Of a DNA stretch of 64,000 nucleotides, positions 45,438 through 58,000 are shown piece by piece. The DNA comes from Cardinalis cardinalis (Eukaryota; Chordata; Aves; Passeriformes; Cardinalidae), in contig JACDOX010000030.1 in NCBI GenBank assembly GCA_014549065.1, positions 1 through 64,000 on the forward strand, in the 5' to 3' direction. Numbering within the stretch: the stretch's first letter is position 1; every line of letters starts with the position of its first letter. The position numbers and the translations under genes are program-made. Below the pieces are notes generated by a model, which searched no databases, was not told the DNA's origin, and saw only the letters and a program-made list of their open reading frames with translations.

Positions 45438-46599
45438 GTCAGCCCTTCTGGCTGATACTGCTGTTCTTAACTAGTCCCATCTCTGCTGCTGCAGATTACT
45501 GTGGAGCAAAAAGNTACTTAACCCCTTGTCATGATGGGATCTCCAACATCTGGATTTTGGCCCCTGGAGGCCTGTCCCTACCTAACAAGTTGGGATGAGC
45601 CCTGTCACAGATTGCCCAAACAACCTGGGTTGAAAGTGAGGACAGGAGAGTCAGTTAAGAAAGCAAATGTGTGGGTTTTACTTCTGTGTGTTTGTTTTTG
45701 TCCACACCACCTACGTGCACACAGAGCTGTGTTTGTTACTGGTGCCCTGAGAGAGGAAACNCATTACCTTAAAAGAAGCACTTGGCTTTAAGAGAGAATA
45801 ATCAGGAAAGCAACAAAGAACCGTTAGCAACATTTTATAAAGAAGATGAGATAAATAGTCTGTCTCATAAACAAGTGGTATTATTTAACTATCCAAGGAG
45901 TTGCTTTCCAAAACAAGGCTGAATTGTTCATTGTCCAGCAAAATAACGCCTGCTTCTGCAGCCTTGGCTGCTTTTCTGACTACAGCCCAGAGTCTGTAGA
46001 TCTGCACTGTGCTGGACTGTCCTGTCTAACACTACTGCTAATGTTTATATCGATGTTATAATAGAAATAAGTAGAAAACAGTGATATTAAGGCTCAGAAA
46101 TGACANCACCAAGACTTTTCAGTTGAGGGGGCAGGAACAAAGGAATCCTGCCGGCCCTGAGCTTCCCCGTAGCTGTAACAGGGCCTCACAGACACACTTG
46201 TGCTCGGCTCTGTTGGCAGAGAAACACTTGGCAGAGAAATCCCCTCCTGCTCTCTCAACTGCTCATTCACCTGCTCACAGAGACAAGATTATATCACACT
46301 GTCCCAGCACTTCTTCAAACACTGGGGAGCGTGTGCTCCTGCTCAGATATTCACCAGAACAAGGTTTCTTTTCTCCTCTTTTCANAAGCCATGGTATTTC
46401 TCAGGGGAAGCCAGCAGCTCTCTCGGGGTTATGCCAGCTTTCNTCCAGCACAGAAACAAGATTAAAGATGCTGTGGAGCTCTGTGAGCGGAGTAACCAAG
46501 GTGGGAGGGGGGGTGTGAGGGAAACACCTTCTGCATAAAGCAGCCTTTTTAAAGAAATGGGTGGGTTACCCAGGTCAGAGGAATCCTGGAAGGAGGAGG

Positions 46600-46967
46600 C
46601 AGCGCATCCATTCGGTGCTCCCGTTGCCGCTCCCTTCGCCAGCCACAGGGGACCACTGCTCCGTTGCTGTGGCAACCGTGACGACTTGGCAGCCAGAGCC
46701 ATCATCACTCGGCCTCCTCGAGGCTCGGCGAGATGCTCTGGCAAAGGCTCACGCAAGGAGATTCGCATCTGAGATCCCGTTTCTTTTAAATTTTGGCTTT
46801 ACCTCACAGCCCGGAGAAGGAGAAAATCGCTGCTGCAAAGAGAAGCCGTGTGAGGCAGGGCAGGGCAGTGACAGGGGCTCTCACTTGGTGTCTGCCCCTG
46901 CAGAGGCGGGGAGCTGGGAGCACCTGTCGGGGAGGAGTTGACTCATGTGAGAAGAAGGTCATTCCCG
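46600..46967 (+). promoter_or_regulatory. Putative RFX-motif promoter and first exon
   Basis: GTTGCTGTGGCAAC at 46663-46676 is a near-ideal palindromic RFX X-box in a modestly CpG-rich block. About 290 bp downstream the sequence reaches a strong donor ATTCCCG/GTGAGT (exon end 46967), with an AP-1 site TGACTCA at 46939-46945. No coding frame was recognised, so this could be an alternative 5' exon of the downstream gene or a noncoding RNA. Confidence 0.4.
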
Positions 46968-49900
46968 GTGAGTACCCACCCAGCCAGCCTCGCCTACCTT
47001 CTGCTGCAAATTATTCATTTGTTGTTTGTCATTGGCTAGGAAATTCCAGGGTTTCTCGTGTCTAAGGGGAGGAATTTTCTTTTGTGCTAGCTCTAGGCTT
47101 CTTGCAAAATCCGTGAATGCACTGCTACTGGCTTTTTGTCCTAGGCATGAATTCCTGCAGGAGCTGCAGCCTTGCCANCAGCAGCAGGTTTCTTGCAGAA
47201 AGCTCGATGAGATCTGCAGTTTGCAGTGAGCACTGCACAATCCTACCTTAATACCAGGTTTGTGCTCTAGCCACCTGATATGCTCCTATATCAGCTTTTC
47301 CATTTAATTCATGGTTCCAGCCTTTGTTGTACAAGCTGACTTATTTGTTTTCNTTGAGATTAAGAATTGAAGCAGTAAGTAAATCAAATGCTTGAACAGG
47401 TGCAGAAAGAGTATTTGCCCTGTGGAGGNTAGAGTTACGAGCAGTTTCATTCTGATGAGACAAACAGATGCTCCAGATAAACTGCTGATAAAAGGAATTA
47501 TTATACTGGCAAAGATCCACCACGTTCNCCTGTAGCACATGGGTGTCATAGTCAAACATACAGACAGTAGCCATGGGTGAGATCAATCTACCATGGCTAA
47601 CAATAGGCATCTATAAATGTAGTCTAAATGTAGTCATGTTACTGAGCAGTGTGATCATCAGTTTTAAATCGNGTCCTGAAAAATATTAATGTAACTTAGT
47701 CATCTGTGAAATGAATGCACTGCTTTGTAAAGAAAGTAATGCATTGCAAAAAAAAACCCAAAACAAAACAAAACAAAAACAATCATAAGGAATTACAAAG
47801 GAAAAGAAATCAAAGGTTTTGCACCATAGATCTGAAATCCTGATCAACCTGCAGGTTGAAAGGCAAGGAGATTTCTTTTTCTCCAGATGAATTTGGTGCT
47901 TGTTCTATTCCTTAATCAGACAGCAGCACTGGGGCATCTCTAGCTGTAATCTCATTAAGACTATTAGGCTGTGATTGTGCTTGTGGTCGGTTGCTGGCAT
48001 GCATTTGGGCAGACAAATGATCCTCAGAGCTCTCAGAGTCAAGAGAAGATGGGGGTCCCTTGTTTCTCACGAGGTTCGAAAATCCTGCATCCTTGACTTT
48101 GGAAAGGCACAGTTTGCAGAGCAGCTGGGAAGGGAACAGGGACAGGTCACCCAGCCCAGGCACACAAGGGCAGTTTGTGAGCACAGCCTCTCTTGGTGTG
48201 ATGGCAGTCACGTGTGGGCACGAGAATGGCACAGCACCCTCCCCTCAGTGTGTGAATAGCATAAAGCTGTGCCTGTGTGAGTGTTGGCATGACAGCCTGG
48301 GCTACTANAGAGCAAAAACAGAAGTCAGAAATTAATTATGGGCTCCTTTCTCCATCCCCAGAAGCACTCCTGTGTTCTGCTNTGTCCTGCCTGTTACAAC
48401 TCACACAAGCATAGTAGCTTTTGTTTAGTTGGCCTCTTNGACCAAACTGAAAAATATTTGGATGATATTTCTGGAGTCAGATAGAACTCTTTTCATTCCA
48501 TTTTAACCCATTACTCTTCATTACAACTCCAGGTCACGCCACAAATACCTCTAGCTCCTCTTCCTCGTCCCTGCATGCCTCAAATGTGAATTGATAGCTC
48601 TGTTCCTGGAGTTTGAGTGCTTCTGGAGGCCAGAGGATTTTTGCAGCCCCCTGTGTGAGCCCTGCACATGTGGATCTCCTGCACACAAACCCACAGCAGC
48701 TGATGTCATTGTNCATGAGCCTGGGGAAGCAGGCTGCTGAATGAGTGCCAGTGTACCACACAGTTCATAAATATGGAAAAGCAACGGGCCCTAGCCCAAC
48801 AAGCTCGGATTCAGAAACATTTAGCAGATGTTCTGGCTGTGGGGGAGGAAAACAGGAGATGAATAACTACAATACTGCAAGAGCAAATACTTTGTTGATG
48901 AAACTGCACAAAAATTAGAATGACAAACACACCCTTAGCAGGACTTTGACCTATCCATAAAACAGCATCAACATGTTTTATTAATAGTAGTTCCACATTC
49001 TCTAGATCAATAAAGTGACTTCATTGATTTACTTTTCCCTTTTTATTAGTACTTCTCTAAACAGTGATGAATTTGGATTGAACATAGGTAGNGTCTTTTT
49101 TTATAGCTCGTCAAAGAACAGTTCCAGTAGCTCTAATAAAGAATAAGCTTCTCAACCAGGACAACACAGCTAAAGAGAGCCTAACCATGGTTAAGAGTTT
49201 GAAGGAAACTTCCAAATCTGTTTGGAAGAGACTGCCAGTTATTTCCACANCACCACCACAAGGGAGCTGCTCTGTTCATTTCCTTAAAGGAGTAAAAAGC
49301 TGTTGTTTTATAAACAAGCATAGCTCAGGCTCTCCCTTAATCCAAACTCCAAATAGTAAACATGCCTTTTAGACCTTGATGCGTGCTCTGTGGAGCAAAC
49401 CAATCTCAGNTTTACAGGCAGCTCTTGTGGGGAACTTCTATAGTCCAAATTAGATAAAGAATCAATGAAGGGTCTCAGTAATGACCTCGCAGGAGTTGCC
49501 ATTACATTTCACCAAGGCAAATTTGAATCCNTTCCCTTTGGTCCTTCTTGGGGACTGTCTGAGTACAAGGAAATGCTGTACTTGTGATTTTTTTGGTTGG
49601 TGTATTAATTGTAGGCCAGCAGTCTAGTAGTACTTCATCTGGGTATGGTGTTATTGAATATCTGTATTTTCTTCCTTGACAAACACTTGTCTTACTGCTT
49701 TGGAGGATNTCACACCTCTTTACACACTTGAACTGTTATTCCTAAAGCATGAAGTGAAACTCAGCTGGGCTACTCTTCCCAGCCTTGGCATAATTTACCA
49801 TTTTGGGAGGGAGTTTTCTGCACTTGTGTAGCCTTTGGTTTGTGTTAATTCCACTTAAAGCTTTACAGTATAGTGAAGTGAAAGTTGTGTGTTTCTCATC

Positions 49901-52900
49901 AGCTTCTCATATGCCCACAGTCCTGACTCATAGCAGCAAACCCAAAGCTGCAACTTTATATTTTACTGCTTGGCAAAATCTGTGAGCAGTGAAATTTTCT
50001 GAAGTGGATATGCACAGACCCAGAACCTCTCTTATTCTTAAAATAGTTCCAAATGCTGAAGTCTATACTGAACACTCAGCAGATTTGCATGGAGCCCCAG
50101 AGAAACCTTCCATATTAGCTCCTATCGGAACACTTATTTTTTCAGCATGATGGGTTAGAAATGTTTATCTACATGATCCAAACTCACTGGCTCTGATGGG
50201 CTGGCTTTTTATTTTCCTTTTTAACTGCAGAAGATTTTACCTAAAGAAGTTTCTACTTAGAGCACAAGAGATGGGTTTCTTTGAAGTGAATTAGACTTGT
50301 ATTTGTTTCCTTGCAACCAGACAACACCAGCAATCCATTTGAAACTCAGCTCCCAGCTCAGCACACAACATCAGTCAGGATTAGGGTGTGCATGTGTGTT
50401 CAGGGGGTTGAATACATCACTTCATAATTATTGNAGCTATTCAGATGCCTGTGCAGTGAATAATCACTTGCACCAGGAGAATGCTGGGTGNTTGGTGACT
50501 TCTGCCTTGCATTGGAACCACAGATTGAACACTTGTGCTCTTGCTTAGGAAGTCAGTGCTCCAGGACAACTGGACAGAAAACAGCAAATTTTAAAACCTC
50601 TGTAGGCTAGACTAGTCCTTCAGTTTCTTCTTTTGGAAGCTCTTAGCTGCTCATTTGTATACAGATTATTTTTACATTTTAAAAAAAATGGGTTTAGCTG
50701 TCCCAGTGAGTGTGAGCATGAGAAAACAAGACTATAACTCATCAAGGTCCCAATTCAGTTTCTTACAGCAGATGTCAATTCAAATACAGTGANTTTTAAC
50801 AGAAACACTTGTACACANGAGAAAAGAGTTCCTGTTAATGGANAGCATCTCAGGGGCTTCAGTTTGGTTTCATGTTGTGGCCTTGACTTTTACAAATTGA
50901 AGCAAAAAACAGCAACAAAAAATCCTTTGTCACTGAGAATGTCACACTACAATGTATAAACAGGAGGGATGATTGCAGAACACACCAAGTGCTCCTTCCA
51001 TTCTGCATTGCACTGGTAAGGCTTCAGCTGGGATCACACTGGATGCTGTTCCTGCAGAGAGAAATTCAGGAAAGACGTGGGTTAAAGTGGGAGCCACCAC
51101 AGGGGAGCACCATGAATCAACAGAGCCTCACCCAATCTAAACTAGGAGGATAGACAAGAAGAAATGGAGTTTTAGGTCTGGGGAGTGTGAAAAGTGACAT
51201 GAGAAATCTTCATGCATCTAAAAGGCTGTTGCAGGAGTGAGAGGAACAAATGGGGTTTTTTTTGTCTCTGTCGGGTAGGATGAGAAGTNCATGTAAATTA
51301 TGTACAATTAAAAATTCCCCAGCTTTACCATTAGGGGAAACTTTCTAAAGGCAAAATAGTGAATCATGAGAAAAGAACATCTTTCCTGGATAGACTGTGA
51401 TGTCTGCACTGGGGAGGTCCTTAAGAGGTAAAACAGATGGGCCAGAGATGCTTTCACAGGGCTGGAGTTAGATGACCTCTCAGTATCCCTTCCAGNGCTG
51501 TAATTTGGTGATCACCTCCTTGTTTGAAAATCTGCTTGCTGTGTTTTTACTTCCTGTTTCCAGATGTGGAGNCCCTGCTCTGGGATAGTATGCTTCCCAT
51601 GGAATTTGGTGCTCTTGCTTAAAAGAGATTACAAATTCCCACAGGAGCATGCACCTGGCAAGTCCTGAACCTTGGAAGGTTGACAAAACAGAATTTAAGA
51701 TTCCTTGGCTATTTTTACTGTGAAAATAGCTTTGATTTCATAGAGATACCAAAAACTTTCTTGAATTTTCTTCTGTAACTTGCCTTCCTTGTTATACTCC
51801 TTGTCTGACTGGGAGCAACACCTGGGCCTTACGAGCCTTCAATAATTTCTCTTGGAATACATGAAAAATATATTTTCTATATATTATTTTTCTATATAAA
51901 CTTATTTTTCTATAAAATGTCTATTTTTCTTATTTTTCTATTTATACTTTTGAAGATGGGACACTGTGCCATACTCTGACTTTATTTTGAGCAGTAGCAG
52001 CTCAGCTCCTTGAAAAAGCTCAATCTGGAACCACAATATTTCCCCCTGGGCTGGTTTGGAACTGCTTCCTCAACAGCTGCTCTGCTCACTAGAGGTCACT
52101 TCTGGAGTGCCAACACCCAGTTTTACAGTCAGTGCCTGCAGGCAGGAATTCACAGGGAATCCATCACTGCCTGGCTGGGCACACTGCTCCCCAGCCCGGT
52201 GCAAACCAGCGGNTCTGTCAAACCCTCGGGGGAGATAATGGTGCTGGGCTTGCCTTGCACATCACCAGCCTGGAACACCAGGCTTCTAACCGAGCTGTGA
52301 TGCAGGATTTCAGCTGTCTTAGCTTGTTTTTGTGTTGCAAAAGAGCCCGTTTTGTACTGATGTTGCAGTTTTTGTGAGTGCGCTTTATTAGCCCAAAGTT
52401 CTGTACAGTACTGCCTGCCACCCTCCTCCCACTCTGCCCACCCCGTGCATGGGGTGACAAGGGACATGCAGAGGCACTACAGTCCTTTGTTTTTGCTTCA
52501 GTTCTAGTTGTTTAAACCCTTCCTCTTTTACTGCAAACTTCTCTGGGAATCCAGCAGCATAATGATGCAAATAACCCTGTCATATGACTTAGCCTCTCTG
52601 GTGCTGGATTCCAAAANATCGAGCCAAGACATACAAGCCTTGCTGTGGATGCCATAGGCAGCCTGATGCTAGAGTGCAGATGGCTCTGCAGTTCCCTAAT
52701 GGGAATTGTTTGGGTCCTTATTAGCACTTTACAAAGGTTTCTGCTCAACTTGCCAGCTCTCCTCCTGACTGCTCAGAGTGCTCAGCCAGCGATCACTGCA
52801 AACCCTGCACGAGTCAGGCCCCGGGAGAGCATTTCCAAACATCTCCTCTGTCACTGTGTGTAAACCCCCTCCTCCATCTGCTTTCATTTTTCAATAATTA

Positions 52901-53420
52901 ACACACCCCCAGCCTGCATCTTTGCAGGGGAGGACACCTGCAAATGTTGGTTTTGAACAGATAATGGAAGGTGAATCAGCAGGCTGAGGCTCTCCTGTGC
53001 TTGCAACCAGTAGCTCTAATTTCTCTGCTCATGGAAACTCCATCAGTAAACAGGGTGGGTTGAGCCAAGTTTAGATCAGCTAAAGGCTTTCCCCCATCTG
53101 TTCTCAGACATGGATATAGATAGTGAATTGGGAATTGTGCACTTCTGGCTGATATTTGTCATACCCCACTATAGTAAGAATTTGCTCAGCCATATCATTA
53201 ATTCATTTTATGCATCTCTTATGAATGATATCTGCTTGTTGCTTTATTGTGTTACTACAATACCTGACTACTTTTCATACCAGAATCTCTAATATGCTGT
53301 GGAGACCAAAACTCCTCTTAAGGTAGGGTTGCAAGGCTGTGGCTTTGGTAGGACACTTCTGGGCTCCTCTCAGTGCTGTGTCAAAGACCAGGGCTGGCTC
53401 ATTCCCCAGTCCAGCCAGTC
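46968..53420. other. Noncoding stretch, no gene recognised
   Basis: An (AAAAC)n run lies at 47750-47782 and an old CR1-like tail at about 51420-51500. Nothing else was identified. Confidence 0.5.
51420..51500 (+). mobile_element. Old CR1-like tail
   Basis: GGGCTGGAGTTAGATGACCTC then CCTTCCAG resembles the CR1 terminal segment, but it is short and diverged. Confidence 0.45.
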
Positions 53421-53427
53421 CCTACAC

Positions 53428-53878
53428 TGTCACCTCGGGGTGACCTGAGGGATTAGCCAATATTCGGAGCCCCCAAGCTGAGTTGATTAGCAGGAGACAA
53501 GGATGATGGCAGCAGCATCCACCTGCTGCAACGCTGCTCATCCTCCCTGTCACTGTAGGGCTATCAGGGACAGGCAAAGGTGATACAGAGACTCCATCAT
53601 CAGAAGGCATGAAAAGACACTTTATTATTAGAAATCTNCAGTTCTTATAGAAACAATGGTGGACTTAAGACCTGATTGGCCTTTAGGAGTATTCTCTCAC
53701 ACTGTTAGTGACCTATGAATAGTACACTCTAGAGAACTATATCTATAAATAATAGTTACAGAAAGAGAGGTAATTGTTTAAATTCTTTCTTCTAAGTTTC
53801 CTATAGCCTCTTCACAGCTTCCCAGGATTTTCCTGGGATAACTCTGTCTCTCTCTGTTCAGAAGACATGTAATTACTA
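53428..53878 (-). mobile_element. Solo LTR (ERV) abutting the CpG island
   Basis: Read on the minus strand it starts near TGTAGTAATTACATG, has AATAATAAAG (polyadenylation signal) in the middle and ends near GGTGACA. The 6-bp repeat CTACAC flanks it (53422-53427 and 53876-53881); the exact edges are ambiguous by a few bases. It differs from the four LTRs around TUBA8. It ends within a few bases of the CpG-rich region. Confidence 0.75.
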
Positions 53879-53881
53879 CAC

Positions 53882-55060
53882 TTCCCGAGCGCAGGACACG
53901 GAGCTGTCCCCGAGCGCATCACGGTCCCAACGGGACGAGCTGCTACGGCCACCCCCAAGCCAAAAACATCTCCGGGCTTTTCTCAAGACAGCTTTACAAG
54001 CGTCTCTGCGGCCACCTTTAGATATAATGTATTTGCCGCCTTCCCCGCCACCGGTGCCATCGCTCGGCTCCATTGGCGCGTCCCGGAGCACGGGGCGCGC
54101 TCCTGAGGCGCGCACCCCTCGCCCGGGGGCGCTTTAAACGGTCGCTGCCAGGCCCCGCCCCTTTTTTTGATCTCCGCCAATCCCCGCCCGGCCGGTTGCA
54201 ATTCGAGCNGTGGGAGCGTACCACTGCCACATGGGGCGGGGGAGCAGCGGGAGCGTTCAGGGGTTGTTGGGGAGAACCGCGCGTGGCATGGCGCCGGTTC
54301 TCCGCCACACCTGTTGGTTTCCCNTTTCCTTCCCTNTCCTCCCCTTCTCCCCCCTCTCCACCGCGTGTCCAGCGGCTGCGGAGCCGCCGTTTCCCGGCGC
54401 CCCTCCCCTTTCGCCGGTGCGCCGCCCGAAGGGCCGGGCGGGAAGGGGGCTCTGCCCGCGCGGTGGGCGGTGGGCGGGGCAGCGGCAGCGCGAGCTGCCA
54501 AGGTGTGCGCGCGCGCGCCGCCGCGGCTGCACCCGCCCCTCCCGCGGCGGGCAGGGACGGGCCGGTCCCGCTCCGCTCCAGCCCCGGCTCCAGCTCCAAC
54601 CCCGCTCCGCCGCCCCCGAGCAGCGGCATGAAGCGAAGGCAAGCGCCCGCGGCGGGGCGGGAGGGCTGCGGGTCGGCAGGTGGGGCGGGGGTGGCCGAGG
54701 AGGGTCCCCGTCGTGCGGCGGCGGCGCGCGGAGCGGGGTCTGCGCGCCGCGTGGGGAGCGGCGGCTGTCGGCGGGCACAGGGCGGCGGGCACCGGAGCGC
54801 GGTCCCTGCCGGCGGTCCGTGCCGGCTCCGTGCCCCGGTTACACGGCTCGGCGCCGGGCAGGAACGGGGCGGACCCGGGCCGGAGCGGGTGGTTCAGCCC
54901 CGAGGGCACCGCGCGGCTGCTGCGGCTCGGCCTCATCGCCCGGAGCGCCGCGCGGGTGCCTCGCAGCGCCCGCGGCCGCCGCAGGGTCACAGAGCGCTGC
55001 CGGTGCTTCCGTCACACGGAGCTTACGGCACCCCTACGTGAGGCACGGCATAAACCGCCC
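53882..55060 (+). promoter_or_regulatory. MICAL3: CpG island, probable MICAL3 promoter and first exon
   Basis: Over 1 kb of CpG-dense sequence with many GGGCGG/CCCGCCC boxes, CCAAT boxes on both strands (GCCAATCCCCGCC at about 54177; CCATTGG at about 54071), and a CG-alternating GCGCGCGCGCG run. Long open frames on both strands are composition artefacts. In human, MICAL3 lies divergently upstream of PEX26 by about 50 kb, so a plus-strand MICAL3 start 23 kb from PEX26 fits a compact bird genome. MICAL3 coding exons are not in the window, so the identity is inferred from synteny only. A possible exon donor is GGCAG/GTGGGG at about 54679. Confidence 0.45.
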
Positions 55061-58000
55061 GCAGCTCGCACAGGCTGCTGCTTGTCCTGCCTTTAGCCCT
55101 TCTATTGTCATTCGAGATAAAGGCAGTGCGAGAGATTGTAGTACTTGTGCCTCTGTTCCTCCATTTGTTGTGTTATGGTTCATTCTTAATCTCTCTTAAA
55201 ATGTGTTTAAGGGTTTTTAGTACTTAACAAGGGTAGCNGCTTCTAAACGTAGGTTTTCTTGCAGTATGATAATAAAAACCCGGTTATCCATTCACTGCAA
55301 TGACTTAATTCCATATACTGAAGATCTCTCTTACCTCATGCAGCCCTCTCTTACCTCATCCCTTTAAGGTTAGTGCTCTGTAGCACCTGGAAACGATTCC
55401 TCCGTCTCGATAAAAGTTACTGTTAAGTCTGACACGGCAAAAAAATGCTGCTTCCCTTGTTGGTCCTGTTGTGCATCTTTGAAAGTAGAAAAAAAAAAAG
55501 AAGAATCTACGGGAAATCTTTGAGTGTTAGACTCAAAATTGGCGTTCTTGGTTGTTCTGCACTTTAAATGAACTTTGTCTGTGCTAGTGCAGTGGGCTTA
55601 GGGGAAGCTGAGCAAATAAATGGCCTCTCAGTGGACAAGCTGGATATCCTGAAATTGGCTATCCACGAGGCTCCTCTTAGCTAGAAACTTTGAAATATAC
55701 AAGGTAACTGAGCTTTGAAAGATGAAGTAAACAAGGTTTTCTTTGAGTAATTATGAACTTGCTTGAAATATACTAGTCTTACTGAAAGTTANGTTAGTAT
55801 CTTTTTCTGTATTTCTTATGATGTGCATATTGTTTATTTCTCACTGTCACATTTTCAGTACTTGTGTTTGGGTTGGTTGCACTGCAGGGATATGTTCAGT
55901 AAAAATAACTCCCTGCATGGGAATTAAGCTCTTCAATCATGGGAATATTTCTGCTGGCCTGAGAGTCTGTGAAAGCTTANTGGTACAAAACTAGATTTAG
56001 AGTTAGATTGAAGTTGGCAGTGCCTCTTTAAACCAGCCAGAAGTCCGTGGCACTTTCATCTGCAGCTGCAAAATCACACTACAGTTAAGAAAAGAGATAT
56101 GTTTGTATTTAGCTTGCAGCTTGCTAAAATACTTGCATCTAAGTAGATGGCTTAACCAGGCATGCTGGACTTTTATTCATTCATGTCTAAAATTACATAG
56201 AAGGCACACCTTACAGCTAATTTGTGATGTTGGTAATCCTGTAATTATTGTGTTAATGATGGGGAACTCCTCTTCAGTGTTACAGGACAACCATAAATGT
56301 TTTTCTTTTACCAGTTATTTCCAAGTATTTGTGCAGAAGAAATAACTAATAGTTATGCTGCTGAATTACATATATCAATATTCAATAAACTGGAGTACAA
56401 GTCCTGTTTCTGACTGTGCTGTGTATTAAGAAAGGATCTGTAAATAATATGTAACTGTATATTCCTGGTCTAAACCTAAATGCAGCTGGTTGAGGTCAGG
56501 ATGACATTTTATTCTTTCTTGCCTCTCTGGGTTTCAGATATCCCGTGAACATGCCTCACATGAGAAATCTCAGTTCTTTTGCAGGTGCAGGTCTCTTGAT
56601 AAAGGCTCTGGCACTGTTACTTTGCCGTGAGTGAACTTGAATTCCTGTTGTTCACATGGTAGTGCAGAGCTGATGACCCTTCTTGGAGAGAGCTGAGGCA
56701 GAGCTTGGACGTGTTCCTCTTTCCTTGCAGGATTAAAAAATTACTTCTCAGCCACTTGGGTAATCCATGAATGGATTAGGGTTTTGTTCATTTTCTCCTT
56801 TGCAAACACTGGGGCTGTCCTCATCCAAGGGTAGCTGCAGGTGAAGGGGGAGCTGTCTGTGCTGCTGCTGTCTGTCCTTGGCTGAGGCAGGAAACTCCCA
56901 CTCTGGCTGTGCCGCTGGAAANTGCCCACAAGAGCAGCAGCAGAGCCTGTGTGTGCTCTTACAGCCTGATGATTTAGGAATCTTTTCTCTGCCCCTTGAT
57001 CTCTGTCCTAACACCCTGGAGTAAAGGAAACCCCATCAATGCATTGCAGCTGCAGGGGCATCACACAGGAGCAAGGCACACGCCTGCCCTGGTGGCTGCT
57101 CTGGCACTGTGCTGCTCATACAGGNGTGCAAAGTGCAGCTCTCCCAGCTCCTGTGTTGCTGAGGTACTCCTGGTGATCCCTGAGAGGTTTCCTGGGACTG
57201 CTTTTACTGTTGCAGATCCTGATGATAATCTCATCTTTTTATCCAAAAAGGGGAGGAGGGAACAGTTCCCAGTGGTCAGTGCAGGGAAGGGGGATTTCAT
57301 GTGAGCACCCTGGGAGCTGTGTTTGCTCATGGGTGTTTTTTTAGATCTCCCAGCAGCACTGGAGTCTAGAACTGACCTGACCTTGGCAGACTGTGGCAGG
57401 GTGTAACCTAGATGTCAGCTCCAGGGATGCTGCTCATGACTAGAGAGGTGGAAATAAAATCACAATGATACCAAGCTGGAGCTCGTGCTGCTATTTGGAA
57501 ATAATGGGATAAGATACAAGAGGCAGGCACTGTTTGTTTACAAGGAGGGGAGCCCAAAACCATGGGGATAGAGCAAGAGGTAAGCTAGCATAGGGACATC
57601 AGCTCACCACCCTTTCCTTCCTTTTTCTCCTCCTCCCTCCCTCAGCTGAATGACATCTCATGTTGTAATTGCACAGGGGAGAGGGAGCAAGGGAAAAGTN
57701 CATCCAGGGGAACCCGGGAACATCTACATGCCAGGGAATGAGAGCTGCAATAGACAGTGTTAGTGAATGGTGTGAAAACATTGGGATTTCAGCTGAGTGT
57801 TTGGGGCACATGATGAGCTCACTTTCAGTGAATTATTTGTTGTCCGTACCTGTGGATTCCTTCTAATGTTGAGGTAGTTGGAATATGGGTTAATGAGTTG
57901 ATAAGACTCTAACAGCATTTGGTTTCTTTGTGTTAACTGTAAACAGACCTGGCTCTTCTCATTCTGCCTGTGTTGTATCTTGGTTTGAGGAGGGACTGTG

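Noticed and set aside
53983..55199. Long Arg/Ala/Pro/Gly-rich frames (up to 335 aa) on both strands
   Set aside because: Typical of CpG-island composition; no domain, conflicting strands, Ns inside, no splice-supported model.
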